Below the pieces are notes generated by a model. That model was given only the letters and a program-made list of their open reading frames with translations. It had not been told where the DNA came from and ran no database searches. This document shows positions 51,862 through 61,152 of a stretch of DNA of 64,000 nt, one piece after another. The DNA comes from Neobacillus massiliamazoniensis (lineage in GTDB: Bacteria > Bacillota > Bacilli > Bacillales > Cytobacillaceae). The stretch lies in NCBI RefSeq assembly GCF_001048695.1, contig NZ_CVRB01000002.1, positions 868,001 to 932,000 on the forward strand, read 5' to 3'. Made by a program: the position numbers and the translations under genes. Position 1 is the first letter of the stretch. Each line of letters begins with the position of its first letter.

Positions 51862-53733
51862 TTAGTTATTAGGTTTTACCAGCAAGTAACCAGTCATTTC
51901 TTGATGAAGTGCTGAACAGAAATTCGTGCAGTAAATCGGATACGTACCGGCTTTATCTGCGATAAAGTCAATCGTATTGGTCTGCCCTGGCTGAACTTCC
52001 ATGTTGAGATTGTAGCCGTTGATGGCGAATCCATGGGTGATATCTTCATCAAAATCAATATTGGTTAAATGGATAAACACATGATCGCCTTGATTTACAT
52101 CAATTTCGTCAGGCCGTTTCTGCGTATGGTCAAAGGTAAACCTTGAACGTACGGCTGTTCCATATACATGGACTTCATTTCCATTTCTGACGATTTTCGT
52201 ATCCGATTGTTTATAGACAGCAAATGGATTGCTAGGATCTTTCGGATAGACGTTGATGGTATGAATTTTATCGGCCTTAATCATTTGCGCATAGTGCGGT
52301 TCAGGGTTCACAGGAACGGTATCAAGGATGTGCATTTTTGAGCCGCTAATATCGATTAACTGCATCGTTTCCGGGTGGGATGGACCAACAGATAAGAAGT
52401 TATCCTTCGCCATTTTGTTCAGCGAAACAAGGTAATGTCCTTGCGGTGAAGCTGTATCGCCTTCAGCAGCAGCAGAGTGGCCTGGTGCATATTGAACAGG
52501 AACCCGATCGACAACTTCCCCTGTTTTATAATTCCATTTCACGACTTCAGAAGAAATAAACATCGTTGTATAGGCAAAGCCTTTATCATCGAATTGTGTA
52601 TGAAGTGGTCCAAGAGCATTTTCTGGGTTTACTTCTCTTTCCATAACAGATTTGTATTTCAGAATAGGAATCCCGTTTCTTTCTCCAGCAAAATCTTTAT
52701 TTTCGATGGCTTTAAATGCTTTTTCAAATGAAAATACGGTCATCAATGGTGCCAGCTTACCTGAGGCAATAAAGTATTTACCGTCTGGAGAGACATCGAC
52801 ACCATGCGGTGATTTCGCGACAGGCACTAAATAGATTCCACCTTTTTGTTTTTCAGGAAAAATCATTTTCTGGCCGTTCACATCTTCATACTTTCCGTCC
52901 TTCACCATTTGCGCAAGCTCTTTCCAGTTGAACAAAACGATATAGTCACGGTCTGCCTGGGAAGCGTTGATTTCAAGTGTAGTCGTTGCTTCTTCGGTGT
53001 TATAGGATGTTATAACAGCCCAGTCTCCGGATTCTTTTTTACCGGCATCTGACAGGTCATAATTCCATGGTGGAAGAGCAACCTGGTAGGCGATATTTAA
53101 TTTTTCCTTCTTTTCATCAAAGGTTACGGCAGACATGACGCCGCGGTATTTCGTGCTATATTGATCTAATGGCTGATATTCTTGGCCTAGAGGGACAGCA
53201 AATCGTGTTGGTAAAAATAAATACTCTGTATTTTGGGTAACAAATGCGGCACAATGCGGACCGCTTGTGTTCGGTACTTTAATGATATCTTTCGTTGTAA
53301 AGGTTTTAAGGTCGACAACCGCTGCCCGGCTATTCCCTACGTCAGTCGCAAATAAGTATTTTCCGTTATAATTGCCGTTTGTTTCGGAGATTGCTGGGTG
53401 ATGGAGGTCACCCCATGTATAGCCGCCAAGCATTTTTTTTGTTTCGGTATCAAACCCGTATCCAGTTGCCGGGTCAGGAGAAAATACCGGAATCGTGCGA
53501 ATTTCTCTCATTGATGGAACACCATAGACAAATAGCTGCCCTGAGTGCCCGCCCGAAGCGAATAAGTAGTATTCATCTTTTTGCCCATAAGGAACATAAA
53601 CCTTTTCGGCATCGCTTTTTGTGTTGCTTGTTACCGCCTGAGTTGTCTTGTTCGTCCCAAAGTTTCCGAAGGCAATGGTCGCTGCCGCAAACCCAGCAGC
53701 TAAGCCGGCAGCAATTGGAATCCATTTTTTCAT
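51862..53733 (-). CDS. nosZ: Nitrous oxide reductase NosZ
   Basis: 623 residues. The N-terminal Sec-type signal (no twin arginine) is typical of clade II NosZ. A seven-bladed propeller carries CuZ histidines (DLHHP, SGPHCAAF, KSPHGVDVSPDG, LGPLHTQF, APGHSAAAEG, EPHYAQ). The C-terminal cupredoxin domain has the CuA motif CTNFCSALHQEM (about residues 602-613). It reduces N2O to N2 outside the membrane. It lies 15 nt after the cytochrome c gene. All expected copper ligands appear present, so the enzyme should be active. Confidence 0.96.
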   Translation of the reverse strand: MKKWIPIAAGLAAGFAAATIAFGNFGTNKTTQAVTSNTKSDAEKVYVPYGQKDEYYLFASGGHSGQLFVYGVPSMREIRTIPVFSPDPATGYGFDTETKKMLGGYTWGDLHHPAISETNGNYNGKYLFATDVGNSRAAVVDLKTFTTKDIIKVPNTSGPHCAAFVTQNTEYLFLPTRFAVPLGQEYQPLDQYSTKYRGVMSAVTFDEKKEKLNIAYQVALPPWNYDLSDAGKKESGDWAVITSYNTEEATTTLEINASQADRDYIVLFNWKELAQMVKDGKYEDVNGQKMIFPEKQKGGIYLVPVAKSPHGVDVSPDGKYFIASGKLAPLMTVFSFEKAFKAIENKDFAGERNGIPILKYKSVMEREVNPENALGPLHTQFDDKGFAYTTMFISSEVVKWNYKTGEVVDRVPVQYAPGHSAAAEGDTASPQGHYLVSLNKMAKDNFLSVGPSHPETMQLIDISGSKMHILDTVPVNPEPHYAQMIKADKIHTINVYPKDPSNPFAVYKQSDTKIVRNGNEVHVYGTAVRSRFTFDHTQKRPDEIDVNQGDHVFIHLTNIDFDEDITHGFAINGYNLNMEVQPGQTNTIDFIADKAGTYPIYCTNFCSALHQEMTGYLLVKPNN

Positions 53734-53748
53734 ACACTACACCACCTT

Positions 53749-54207
53749 TTATTTTTCAGATGCTTTTTTCAGGATATCCAGTACTTGTTTGCGTTGGTCA
53801 TCTGTTAATGGATTGCTGCCAAGAACGCCTGTCATAACAGCTGAGTTTGGCTTTTTCAAGAACTCCTCGATTGGCATATTGTGTTTGCTTTCAACCTCAA
53901 CATACGCATGGGATAGGTCCGGTCCAACCTGCCCACCATTCAAGCTTAAAGCGGAAACAGAGTGGCAACTGAGGCATCCTCTTTTTGAAAGAATATTGTC
54001 TTGGTCAGCAGCTGTAGTAGCTGCCGTTGTCGCAGCCTTGGAATCGGAGCTTTTGTCTTTGGAATCTTTAGTTGTTGTTTTTTGCTCCGAGGTAGCTGCC
54101 ACTTGATTTTGCGTCCCGGAATGACCCATGATGACATCAAACACTAAGTAACCAAGGCCAAAACCAAGTAAAGCGCTTACAATAAAGCTGATAATGGTTT
54201 TCTTCAT
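53749..54207 (-). CDS. nosC: Membrane-anchored cytochrome c of the nos operon (NosC)
   Basis: 152 residues: one N-terminal membrane anchor (4-25), a Thr/Lys/Ser/Ala-rich flexible linker (30-68), and a small cytochrome c domain with CLSCH (Cys78, Cys81, His82) and a likely distal Met in the second half. First gene of the nosZ operon, a usual place for NosC in Bacillus-type clusters. It would hand electrons to the CuA centre of NosZ. An FNR-like box lies ~70 nt upstream. Confidence 0.9.
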   Translation of the reverse strand: MKKTIISFIVSALLGFGLGYLVFDVIMGHSGTQNQVAATSEQKTTTKDSKDKSSDSKAATTAATTAADQDNILSKRGCLSCHSVSALSLNGGQVGPDLSHAYVEVESKHNMPIEEFLKKPNSAVMTGVLGSNPLTDDQRKQVLDILKKASEK

Positions 54208-54273
54208 TTTTCCCCCTCCTTACATATTTGGAATGTGTATATTTTCATATTATTCTGTCGGTGTTTTTTACAC

Positions 54274-54289
54274 TGTGATGTAAAACACA
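54274..54289 (-). promoter_or_regulatory. FNR-like box upstream of nosC
   Basis: TGTGA-N6-ACACA (54274-54289) matches the FNR/CRP-family dyad TGTGA-N6-TCACA with one mismatch, 67-82 nt before the nosC start. This fits anaerobic activation. A weaker TGTGAAAAGATGTAAA lies at ~54317. Confidence 0.5.
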
Positions 54290-54340
54290 ATTCATTTCCC
54301 TGTTTATGAACGTTATGTGAAAAGATGTAAATTAATACAA

Positions 54341-54369
54341 AAAAGCCCTTCGGATAACGAAGGGCTTTT
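54341..54369 (-). terminator. Terminator after bshB2
   Basis: Perfect 12-bp stem AAAAGCCCTTCG / CGAAGGGCTTTT with a 5-nt loop. It separates the bshB2 operon from the nos promoter, both on the minus strand. Confidence 0.9.
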
Positions 54370-54374
54370 AAAGT

Positions 54375-55046
54375 CTAATCTGTATATTTGTAGGTCCAAA
54401 ATCGTTCATGAAGAATCCTTGCCATCACTTTAGGGTCCTGGGTCTTTAAACCTTCAGACATGTTGGCAAACATTTGCTCCGTTTGCGAACGGTGAGCCCG
54501 AATGGCTCCTAGTTTCTTTTCGACAACGGCATTTATATTATTTACGATGTCTGGCTCGCCGAGCTCCTCGACACAATTATTCGAGAATGCAACGCAATGT
54601 AATGTCGGCCTTGCGGCGCTCGGAATCTTCCCAACAGCACGAACGACGGCCGCACCGGTCGCGTCATGGTCGGGATGGACAGCGTAGCCTGGATAAAAGG
54701 TAATGATGAGAGAGGGTTTTACCTCTTCAATTAATGAAAGCATCCTATTGGTTAGCTTGTCGTCATCCTCAAATTCAATTGTTTTATCACGATAACCCAT
54801 CATTCGAAGATCTTGAATCCCCAAAATGCTGGCGGCGTTTTTCAATTCTTCCTTCCTGATTTTCGGAAGGTTTTCTCTGTTGGTAAAAGGGGGATTTCCC
54901 ATGTTTCGGCCCATTTCACCTAAGGTTAAACAAGCATAAGTAACGGGTGTCCCATTTGCAACATGGGTTGCGATGGTGCCTGACACCCCAAAGGCTTCGT
55001 CATCCGGATGAGGAAAGACGACCAGGAGTTGTCGTTCTTTTTCCAT
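54375..55046 (-). CDS. bshB2: Bacillithiol biosynthesis deacetylase BshB2
   Basis: 223 residues, PIG-L/LmbE deacetylase fold. Zinc-site motifs HPDDEAFG and HPDHDATG, and the family stretch YACLTLGEMGRNMGNPPF. It removes the acetyl group from GlcNAc-malate in bacillithiol synthesis, or acts as a bacillithiol S-conjugate amidase. It is paired with a yojF-like gene, as in B. subtilis yojFG. The 13-bp repeat motif lies inside the gene at 54975-54987 (GVSGT in the FGVSGTIA stretch). Confidence 0.93.
   Translation of the reverse strand: MEKERQLLVVFPHPDDEAFGVSGTIATHVANGTPVTYACLTLGEMGRNMGNPPFTNRENLPKIRKEELKNAASILGIQDLRMMGYRDKTIEFEDDDKLTNRMLSLIEEVKPSLIITFYPGYAVHPDHDATGAAVVRAVGKIPSAARPTLHCVAFSNNCVEELGEPDIVNNINAVVEKKLGAIRAHRSQTEQMFANMSEGLKTQDPKVMARILHERFWTYKYTD
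54975..54987. repeat. 13-bp motif inside bshB2
   Basis: Exact GGTGCCTGACACC; read on the coding strand it gives GTGTCAGGCACC and encodes VSGT in the substrate-binding loop region after HPDDEAFG. Confidence 0.75.
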
Positions 55047-55067
55047 TCCTATTTCTCCTTTCCGGTA

Positions 55068-55415
55068 TTAATCAAACGGTATTTGGCTTATTTCAAGGGC
55101 CACGGCTAGTTTCCCTTGAGTGTCGTGACCGGCTAAAAGCAGTCGTCCTTGTTCATCCATTTCATAATGGGTAAGTCCCTCTGCATACACCCAGCCGAGG
55201 TTGATTTTCAACCCAACCCTATAGGGGTCGTTTCCGGTGATTTTCCCTATCTCATACCGAACTTGTGCATTTCGGATATACGCCCCTGCTGAAAAGAACG
55301 ATTCGTTGAAATGCGATGCATAAGCACCGTTCGTCGTTTCGAGATGGATGTAGACATCTTGATTGGCAAAGTGGTTGATATGAGCTTGCACTGTTTTTAC
55401 ATCAATTCGTTCCAA
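55068..55415 (-). CDS. yojF: YojF family protein
   Basis: About 115 residues of the DUF1806 family; VYIHLETTNGAYASHFNE and FFSAGAYIRNAQVRYE are typical. It is always found beside bshB2-like genes, so a role in thiol metabolism is likely but unproven. TTG 55415 behind AAGGGGGGCG is the best start; the frame opens upstream at ATG 55457 without a site. It precedes bshB2 by 21 nt. Confidence 0.85.
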   Translation of the reverse strand: MERIDVKTVQAHINHFANQDVYIHLETTNGAYASHFNESFFSAGAYIRNAQVRYEIGKITGNDPYRVGLKINLGWVYAEGLTHYEMDEQGRLLLAGHDTQGKLAVALEISQIPFD

Positions 55416-55759
55416 AATAACGCCCCCCTTCCATTTAAAAAGAAGCACTGAATTCATTTTTAGTTAAGAATGTAATTATCATACTAAAATTAGTAAAAAA
55501 AAGCGAAGTTTGTGCCTTGATATCCCCTTTAGCAATGACAATAGTAAAAGACCAGCCAGGAGTTTTTCTAATGGCTGGTCTTTTTGGTAATGAATTAACA
55601 ATATTTAGACGTTGCTTAACTTGGCGGTTCACAAAAAAGCAGGAAAAAAGACACAAATATGAAAATAATTTGTCAAATTCCCGTCGGACAAAATTGGTAA
55701 TTTAATATAAATTTAAGTTACCTACGATGAATAAATAAAGAAAGATTAGAGGGAAGAAG
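55416..55759. promoter_or_regulatory. Divergent region between yojF and fdhD, with hairpin
   Basis: A 344-bp region without a credible gene. A strong hairpin AAAAGACCAGCCA / TGGCTGGTCTTTTT at 55546-55585 looks like a plus-strand terminator although no plus-strand gene precedes it. An inverted repeat TTTGTC-N12-GACAAA (55668-55691) lies 70-90 nt before fdhD and may be an operator. Confidence 0.45.
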
Positions 55760-56500
55760 ATGAATCATAAAGGAAGTCCTGATGAATATCCCATTCCTTT
55801 GGTGTTAAACGGCTATGAGATTGCTGTTTTTCAGCTTACAAAAGCGGATCTCGAGGACTGGACATATGGTTATTTGTTTTCTGAAGGATTTATTCAGGAT
55901 CCAGATGAGATAAAAACGATCCGCATTAATGAAGAAACAGGAAGTATCCACGTTACCCTCCGAACTAATTTTGATGCCGAACAGCTCTTTTCGAAAAAGA
56001 AACACTATACCGCAGGATGCGGCAGGGGTGTAACGTTTTTTTCAATGACAGACGTGAAAAATTTCCAAAAGATATCCTCTGGTAAGACCTACCAACTTAG
56101 TTATCTTTTAAAAAAACGCAGTGAGTTTGCTCAAAATTCGACACTGTACCTTGAAACTGGCGGTATGCATGGGGCCTGTATTATTGATGAAAAAGGAAAT
56201 ATGACCATTCGTGAAGATATCGGCAGGCATAATGCTGTCGATAAGATTATTGGCTATTGTTTACGAAACCGCTTACATCCAAAGCGTTTAATTTTACTTA
56301 CGACCGGCAGGGTTTCCTATGAAATGCTTTCGAAGGCGGCGAAATTTGGCTTTGCTGTGATTGGATCAAGGACAGCTGCTACCAGGCAGGCCATCCAATT
56401 AGCTAAATTTTTACATATAGAGGTAATAGGCTATTTAAGAGGAAAAATGGCTATGATTTATACCTCAGAGGGCCGAGTACAAAACGATATACAAGAATAG
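55760..56500 (+). CDS. fdhD: Formate dehydrogenase accessory sulfurtransferase FdhD
   Basis: 246 residues. Catalytic Cys87 lies in TAGCGRG (the second Cys of the E. coli CxxC is absent here, as in many homologues). Other family features: ETGGMHGACI, REDIGRHNAVDKIIG and TGRVSYEMLSKAAK. It delivers sulfur to the bis-MGD molybdenum cofactor of formate dehydrogenase, encoded directly downstream. First gene of the fdh block. Confidence 0.94.
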   Translation: MNHKGSPDEYPIPLVLNGYEIAVFQLTKADLEDWTYGYLFSEGFIQDPDEIKTIRINEETGSIHVTLRTNFDAEQLFSKKKHYTAGCGRGVTFFSMTDVKNFQKISSGKTYQLSYLLKKRSEFAQNSTLYLETGGMHGACIIDEKGNMTIREDIGRHNAVDKIIGYCLRNRLHPKRLILLTTGRVSYEMLSKAAKFGFAVIGSRTAATRQAIQLAKFLHIEVIGYLRGKMAMIYTSEGRVQNDIQE

Positions 56501-56591
56501 CTCTCCGTAGAGATGCTTTGAAAGGGGGGGATTATTTAGAGAAGAAGATTAGGTGGATAGAGATCAATTCATGATGGGAAGGAGATTAGAG

Positions 56592-59576
56592 ATGGTAGAA
56601 ATGAACCTGAATCGTCGGCAATTCTTAAAGCTTTCGGGCGCGGCCGCTGCTACTTTAGCCGTTGTAGAGCTCGGCTTTAATGAGAAAAAAGCCTATGCCA
56701 CAACAAAAGAATTCAAAATTGCCCAAGCTACTGTAACGCCAACCATTTGCTGCTATTGTGGCGTCGGCTGTGGGATTCTTGTCCACACCAAAAACAACAC
56801 TGTGGTTTATACGGAAGGGGATCCGGATAACCCCATCAACGAAGGAAAGCTTTGCAGCAAAGGGACTACAATCAGACAATTATATACCTCTGAAAAACGT
56901 TTAACAAAACCTCTTTACCGCGCACCCGGCAGCAGTAAATGGGAAGAAAAAGACTGGGACTGGATGCTCGACATGATTGCGAGTCGAACAAAAGAAACTC
57001 GCGATCATTCATTTGTCGAGGTGGAACAGGGCATTACCGTAAATAAAACGGAAAAGATCGCCAGCCTTGGCGGCGCAGCCCTTGATAACGAAGAAACGTA
57101 TTTGCTGTCGAAACTAATGAGAGGGCTTGGTGTCGTTTATTTAGAGCATCAAGCACGGATATGACATAGTTCTACGGTTGCCGGTCTGGCACCCTCATTT
57201 GGTCGTGGAGCAATGACTAACCATTGGAATGATTTGCAGCATACTGATTGTGCATTGATTATGGGCGCAAACCCTGCTGAAAACCATCCTATCAGCTTTA
57301 GATGGTTAACGAAAGCGAAGGAAAACGGAGGAAAAATTGTTTCCGTTGATCCTCGTTTTACAAGAACATCCGCACAGGCTGACATTTATGCACCACTCCG
57401 TTCAGGTACGGATATTGCATTTCTTGGCGGAATGATTAACTATGCGCTGCAAAATAATCTGATTCACAAAGAGTATGTTGCTAAATATACAAATGCTTCT
57501 TTTATTGTGAAAGAGGGCTATGACTTTAAAGACGGCCTCTTCACTGGATATGATGAAACGAAAAGAGCTTATGATAAAACAAAATGGGCATTGGAAGCAA
57601 CAGAAGACGGCAAGCCGGTGAAAGATGAAACATTAGAAAACCCACGAACCGTATTCCAATTAATGAAAAAGCATTATTCGCGTTATGATGTGGATAAGGT
57701 TATCTCCGTAACAGGTACGCCAAAAGAAGATTACTTAAAGGTGTGCGAAGCCTTCTGTTCAACAGGAAAGACTGGAAAATCCGGTACGATTCTGTATGCC
57801 ATGGGCACAACCCAGCATACAGTAGGGACCCAAAATGTTCGTTGCTACGCCATCCTGCAGCTTTTATTAGGAAACATCGGAATTCCTGGCGGTGGTATTA
57901 ACGCTATGCGCGGCGAATCCAATGTTCAAGGCTCAACAGACTTTGGCCTATTGTACGATAACTTAACAGGATATCTCGGTGCGCCAAAAGCAACCGTTCC
58001 TGAGCATGCCACCCTAAAAGGCTTTCTCGATAAAGAAACACCAAAAACGGGCTATTGGAGCAACAAACCAAAATTCGTTGTCAGCTTATTAAAAGCATGG
58101 TATGGAGAAAATGCCACAAAGGACAACGAGTTTGGCTATCAATTTTTACCAAAAGGCAATAAAAACTATTCGCATATTAATCTATTTAATGCTATGTATC
58201 AGGGCCATCTTGACGGGGCTTTTCTATTTGGGACAAACCCGGTCGTCGGCGGACCGAATTCCGGTAAAGAGAAAGAAGCCCTCAGCAAACTAAAGTGGCT
58301 TGTTGCTATTGATCTATGGGAAACCGAAACCTCCTCTTTCTGGCAAAAGGAAGCTGGCAGCAACCCGGCGAATATTAATACCGAGGTATTCCTCCTGCCG
58401 GCATCCGCATCATATGAGAAAGAGGGCAGTGTATCCAATAGTTCACGATGGATGCAATATCGTTGGAAAGCCATTGATTCAAGAGGTGAAGCAAGACCAG
58501 ACCTTGACGTCATTCATGAGCTTGCCTTAAGAATGAAAAAGCTTTATGCCGATAGTACGAAATCAGCTGATAAGCCTATTCAAGCGCTTGATTGGAGCTA
58601 CGGCACAGGTGAGACGCCGGATATCGACCTTATTGCAAAAGAAATCAATGGCTACGATCTCAAAACAGGCAAACTGCTCGCAGGCTTTGGCTCCTTATTA
58701 GATGACGGAACAACCTCGAGCGGTAACTGGATTTACTCCGGCTTCTATCCGGCAGAAGGGAAAAACCTATCAAAACGCCGTGATAACAAGGATACCGGCA
58801 ATGCCAACTACTTAAACTGGTCTTATGCTTGGCCAATGAACCGCCGGATTCTTTACAACCGAGCTTCAGCAGATCCAAGCGGCCAGCCATGGAGCAAGGA
58901 AAAAGCAGTCATTTGGTGGGATGCCATTCAAAAGAAATGGGTAGGTAATGATGTCCCTGACTTTAAAGCCGTTACAGCACCTACCGAGCCGGACGGCACA
59001 GGGCCATTTATCATGAACAAAGACGGAGTAGGCTTACTATTTGCGCCAACTCTAAATGACGGGCCGTTCCCTGAACATTATGAACCGTTTGAAAGCCCTG
59101 TTCCGAATGTTTTTTCAAGTCAGCAAATGAACCCTACGACTGTTATTATTCAAGGGGACTTTAATAAAAAAGGTGAAAAGAAAGACTTCCCGATTGTAGC
59201 GACCAACTATCGAGTAAGCGAACACTGGCAGTCGGGCTCGATGACACGAAACCAAGAATGGCTTTCAGAGCTTGCCGGCCACATGTTTGTTGAAATGAGT
59301 GAGGAGTTAGCACAAGAAAAGGGAATCAAAAATAAAGACATGGTCATTGTCAGCTCAGCGCGCGGTGAAATTAAAGCTTATGCAATGGTCACAAAACGCT
59401 TTAAGCCGTTTACCATTCAAGGCAAAAAAGTCCATCAAATTGGGATGCCATGGCATTTTGGCTTTAAGGGCTTTGCAACCGGTGATACAGCAAACAGGCT
59501 GACACCGCATATTGGGGATGCAAATACAACAATTCCTGAATACAAGGCATTCCTCTGTAACGTAAGGAGGGCTTAA
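56592..59576 (+). CDS. fdnG: Formate dehydrogenase-N/O type alpha subunit, selenoprotein (TGA = Sec191)
   Basis: About 994 residues when the in-frame TGA at 57162-57164 is read as selenocysteine. Flanking residues match FDH: QARI-Sec-HSSTVAGLAP followed by FGRGAMTNHW, as in E. coli FdnG around its Sec. Before it come a twin-arginine signal (NRRQFLKLSG) and a [4Fe-4S] motif (CCYCGVGCG, LCSKG); after it, molybdopterin-dinucleotide binding domains up to the end. ATG 56592 is 7 nt after GGGAAGGAG; GTG 56553 is weaker. It oxidises formate to CO2 outside the membrane and passes electrons to the beta and gamma subunits. A conventional caller would split it in two. Confidence 0.95.
57162..57194 (+). 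promoter_or_regulatory. Selenocysteine codon and bacterial SECIS hairpin
   Basis: Eleven bases after TGA begins GGTTGCC-GGTCT-GGCACC (57176-57193): a short stem with one unpaired T and apical loop GGTCT. The spacing, bulged U and GGUCU loop are the same as in the E. coli fdhF SECIS recognised by SelB, although the stem bases differ slightly. It lies within the coding sequence. Confidence 0.92.
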
Positions 59577-59578
59577 GG

Positions 59579-60406
59579 ATGACGGAATATGTGAAATATG
59601 TAGATGTTACCAAATGTGACGGCTGTCGTGCTTGTATGGTGGCATGCAAAAACTGGAATGACCTGCCGGCGGAGAATACCGAATTCCTCGGCAGTGTCCA
59701 ATCACATAAAAAAGTAACTGCAGATACGTGGAATGTGCTGCAATATATTGAGCATGAGAATGGCAAGGGCAATCTTGAATATCTTTTCCGCCATTCCTCC
59801 TGCTTCCATTGCCATGATGCTGCTTGTGAAAAGGTATGCCCTGAAGACGCCATCAGTCACACGAAATATGGCTCTGTAGTTATTGATCACGACAAATGCA
59901 TTGGCTGCGGCTATTGCGTACAAAACTGTCCGTTTGAAGTTATTTCCTTAAAGGAATACAAAGATAAAAACGGAAGCACGTACCGGAAATCACAAAAGTG
60001 CACATTGTGTACCGACCGCCTCGATGAAGGTTTACAGCCGGCCTGTGTCACCACCTGCCATACAGGGACGATGGAGTTCGGCGACAAAACGGCGATGATC
60101 AATAAGGCCGAGCAGCGTGTACGGGAAATCAAGAGTCGTTTCCCTAACGCCCAGGTTTATAATCCATCAGGTGTCGGCGGTACGAATACTATTTATGTTT
60201 TAGCGGAAAAACCATCTGTTTATGGTCTGCCGGAAAGCCCTAAAGTCCCAACATCGGCGGTTGCTTGGAAGGATTATGCCCAACCAATCGGCAAACTGAT
60301 GCTGGGGGCCACAACAATGGCTGTTGTCGGTGCTTTTGTAACGAACAGGCTTTTCAATAAAGCAGGAAAAGGCGAGACGCAAGACGGGGGTGGAAGCCAT
60401 GAGTAA
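59579..60406 (+). CDS. fdnH: Formate dehydrogenase beta subunit (four [4Fe-4S] ferredoxin-like)
   Basis: 275 residues. Four cysteine clusters: CDGCRACMVAC, CFHCHDAACEKVCP, CIGCGYCVQNCP and CTLCTDRLDEGLQPACVTTC. A C-terminal membrane helix (~245-262, PIGKLMLGATTMAVVGAFVTNRLF) anchors it. It carries electrons from the alpha subunit to the cytochrome b gamma subunit. It starts 2 nt after the alpha stop with a GGAGG site and overlaps the gamma gene. Confidence 0.94.
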   Translation: MTEYVKYVDVTKCDGCRACMVACKNWNDLPAENTEFLGSVQSHKKVTADTWNVLQYIEHENGKGNLEYLFRHSSCFHCHDAACEKVCPEDAISHTKYGSVVIDHDKCIGCGYCVQNCPFEVISLKEYKDKNGSTYRKSQKCTLCTDRLDEGLQPACVTTCHTGTMEFGDKTAMINKAEQRVREIKSRFPNAQVYNPSGVGGTNTIYVLAEKPSVYGLPESPKVPTSAVAWKDYAQPIGKLMLGATTMAVVGAFVTNRLFNKAGKGETQDGGGSHE

Positions 60407-61103
60407 TCAGAAAAAACCAGATGTGCAAGTAAGACGTTTTTCGAAAGCGTTCGTTATCGCCCATGCTGTAAATGCGTTTTCTTTCTTTGCTCTCTACATT
60501 ACGGCTTTGCCAATGTACGCCCATTCCTTTAACTGGCTTTATACGGTTCTTGGCGGCCCAGCGAATGCTCGCTTGCTTCACCGCATCTTTGCCGTTATGT
60601 TCGTCACCCCAACGATTATCTTTTTGATTTTTGACCGTAAAGGCTTCTTTAATTGGATGAAAGAACTTGTTACATGGAAAAAAAGAGATCTTCAATTTTT
60701 TACCGAATTTGTGAAAGAATTGTTTGGTTTAAACTTTAAGCATGTAAGGCAAACATTTTTTAATGCCGGTGAAAAAATTAACTCAATCCTCCAGATTTTG
60801 TGTGCCATTATCATTATCTGTTCAGGATTCATCATGTGGTTTCCGCAATTTTTCCCAAGGGCTGTTTTTCAGTGGGGCTACTTCTTACATGACTTCGGCT
60901 TTGGCCTTGCGATTGCCGTCATTGTCGGCCACATTTACTTGAGCGTTGTTCATAAAAATTCAAGACCAGGCTATTCTGGAGTGGTAACGGGAAAGGTTCC
61001 TGCATGGTGGGCAAAGGATCACTATACCGACTGGTATGAAGAAGAAGTCAAAAAAGGCAACTTCCCAAAATTGGATGATCCGAAAAAGAAGAAGCATGCT
61101 TAA
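60399..61103 (+). CDS. fdnI: Formate dehydrogenase gamma subunit (cytochrome b556)
   Basis: About 234 residues with four membrane helices and histidines in helices (FVIAHAVNAFSFF, ARLLHRIF, FLHDFGFGLAIAVIVGHIYLSV) suited to bind two b hemes. It passes electrons to the quinone pool. The start overlaps the beta stop (ATGAGTAA). The C-terminal cytoplasmic tail ends KKKKHA. Followed by a 21-bp tandem array. Confidence 0.92.
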   Translation: MSNQKKPDVQVRRFSKAFVIAHAVNAFSFFALYITALPMYAHSFNWLYTVLGGPANARLLHRIFAVMFVTPTIIFLIFDRKGFFNWMKELVTWKKRDLQFFTEFVKELFGLNFKHVRQTFFNAGEKINSILQILCAIIIICSGFIMWFPQFFPRAVFQWGYFLHDFGFGLAIAVIVGHIYLSVVHKNSRPGYSGVVTGKVPAWWAKDHYTDWYEEEVKKGNFPKLDDPKKKKHA

Positions 61104-61152
61104 TTTTAATAGGGGGAATGGCCTTGGTGAGGCTATTTCCCTTAAAAATTCG

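Noticed and set aside
55517-55705. Possible 62-codon plus-strand gene in the yojF-fdhD gap
   Set aside because: It runs through the strong hairpin at 55546-55585 and has no convincing ribosome binding site or family features.
57162-57164. Stop codon splitting formate dehydrogenase alpha into two genes
   Set aside because: The frame and homology continue without a shift, the position is the FDH selenocysteine site, and a SECIS-like hairpin follows at the right distance.
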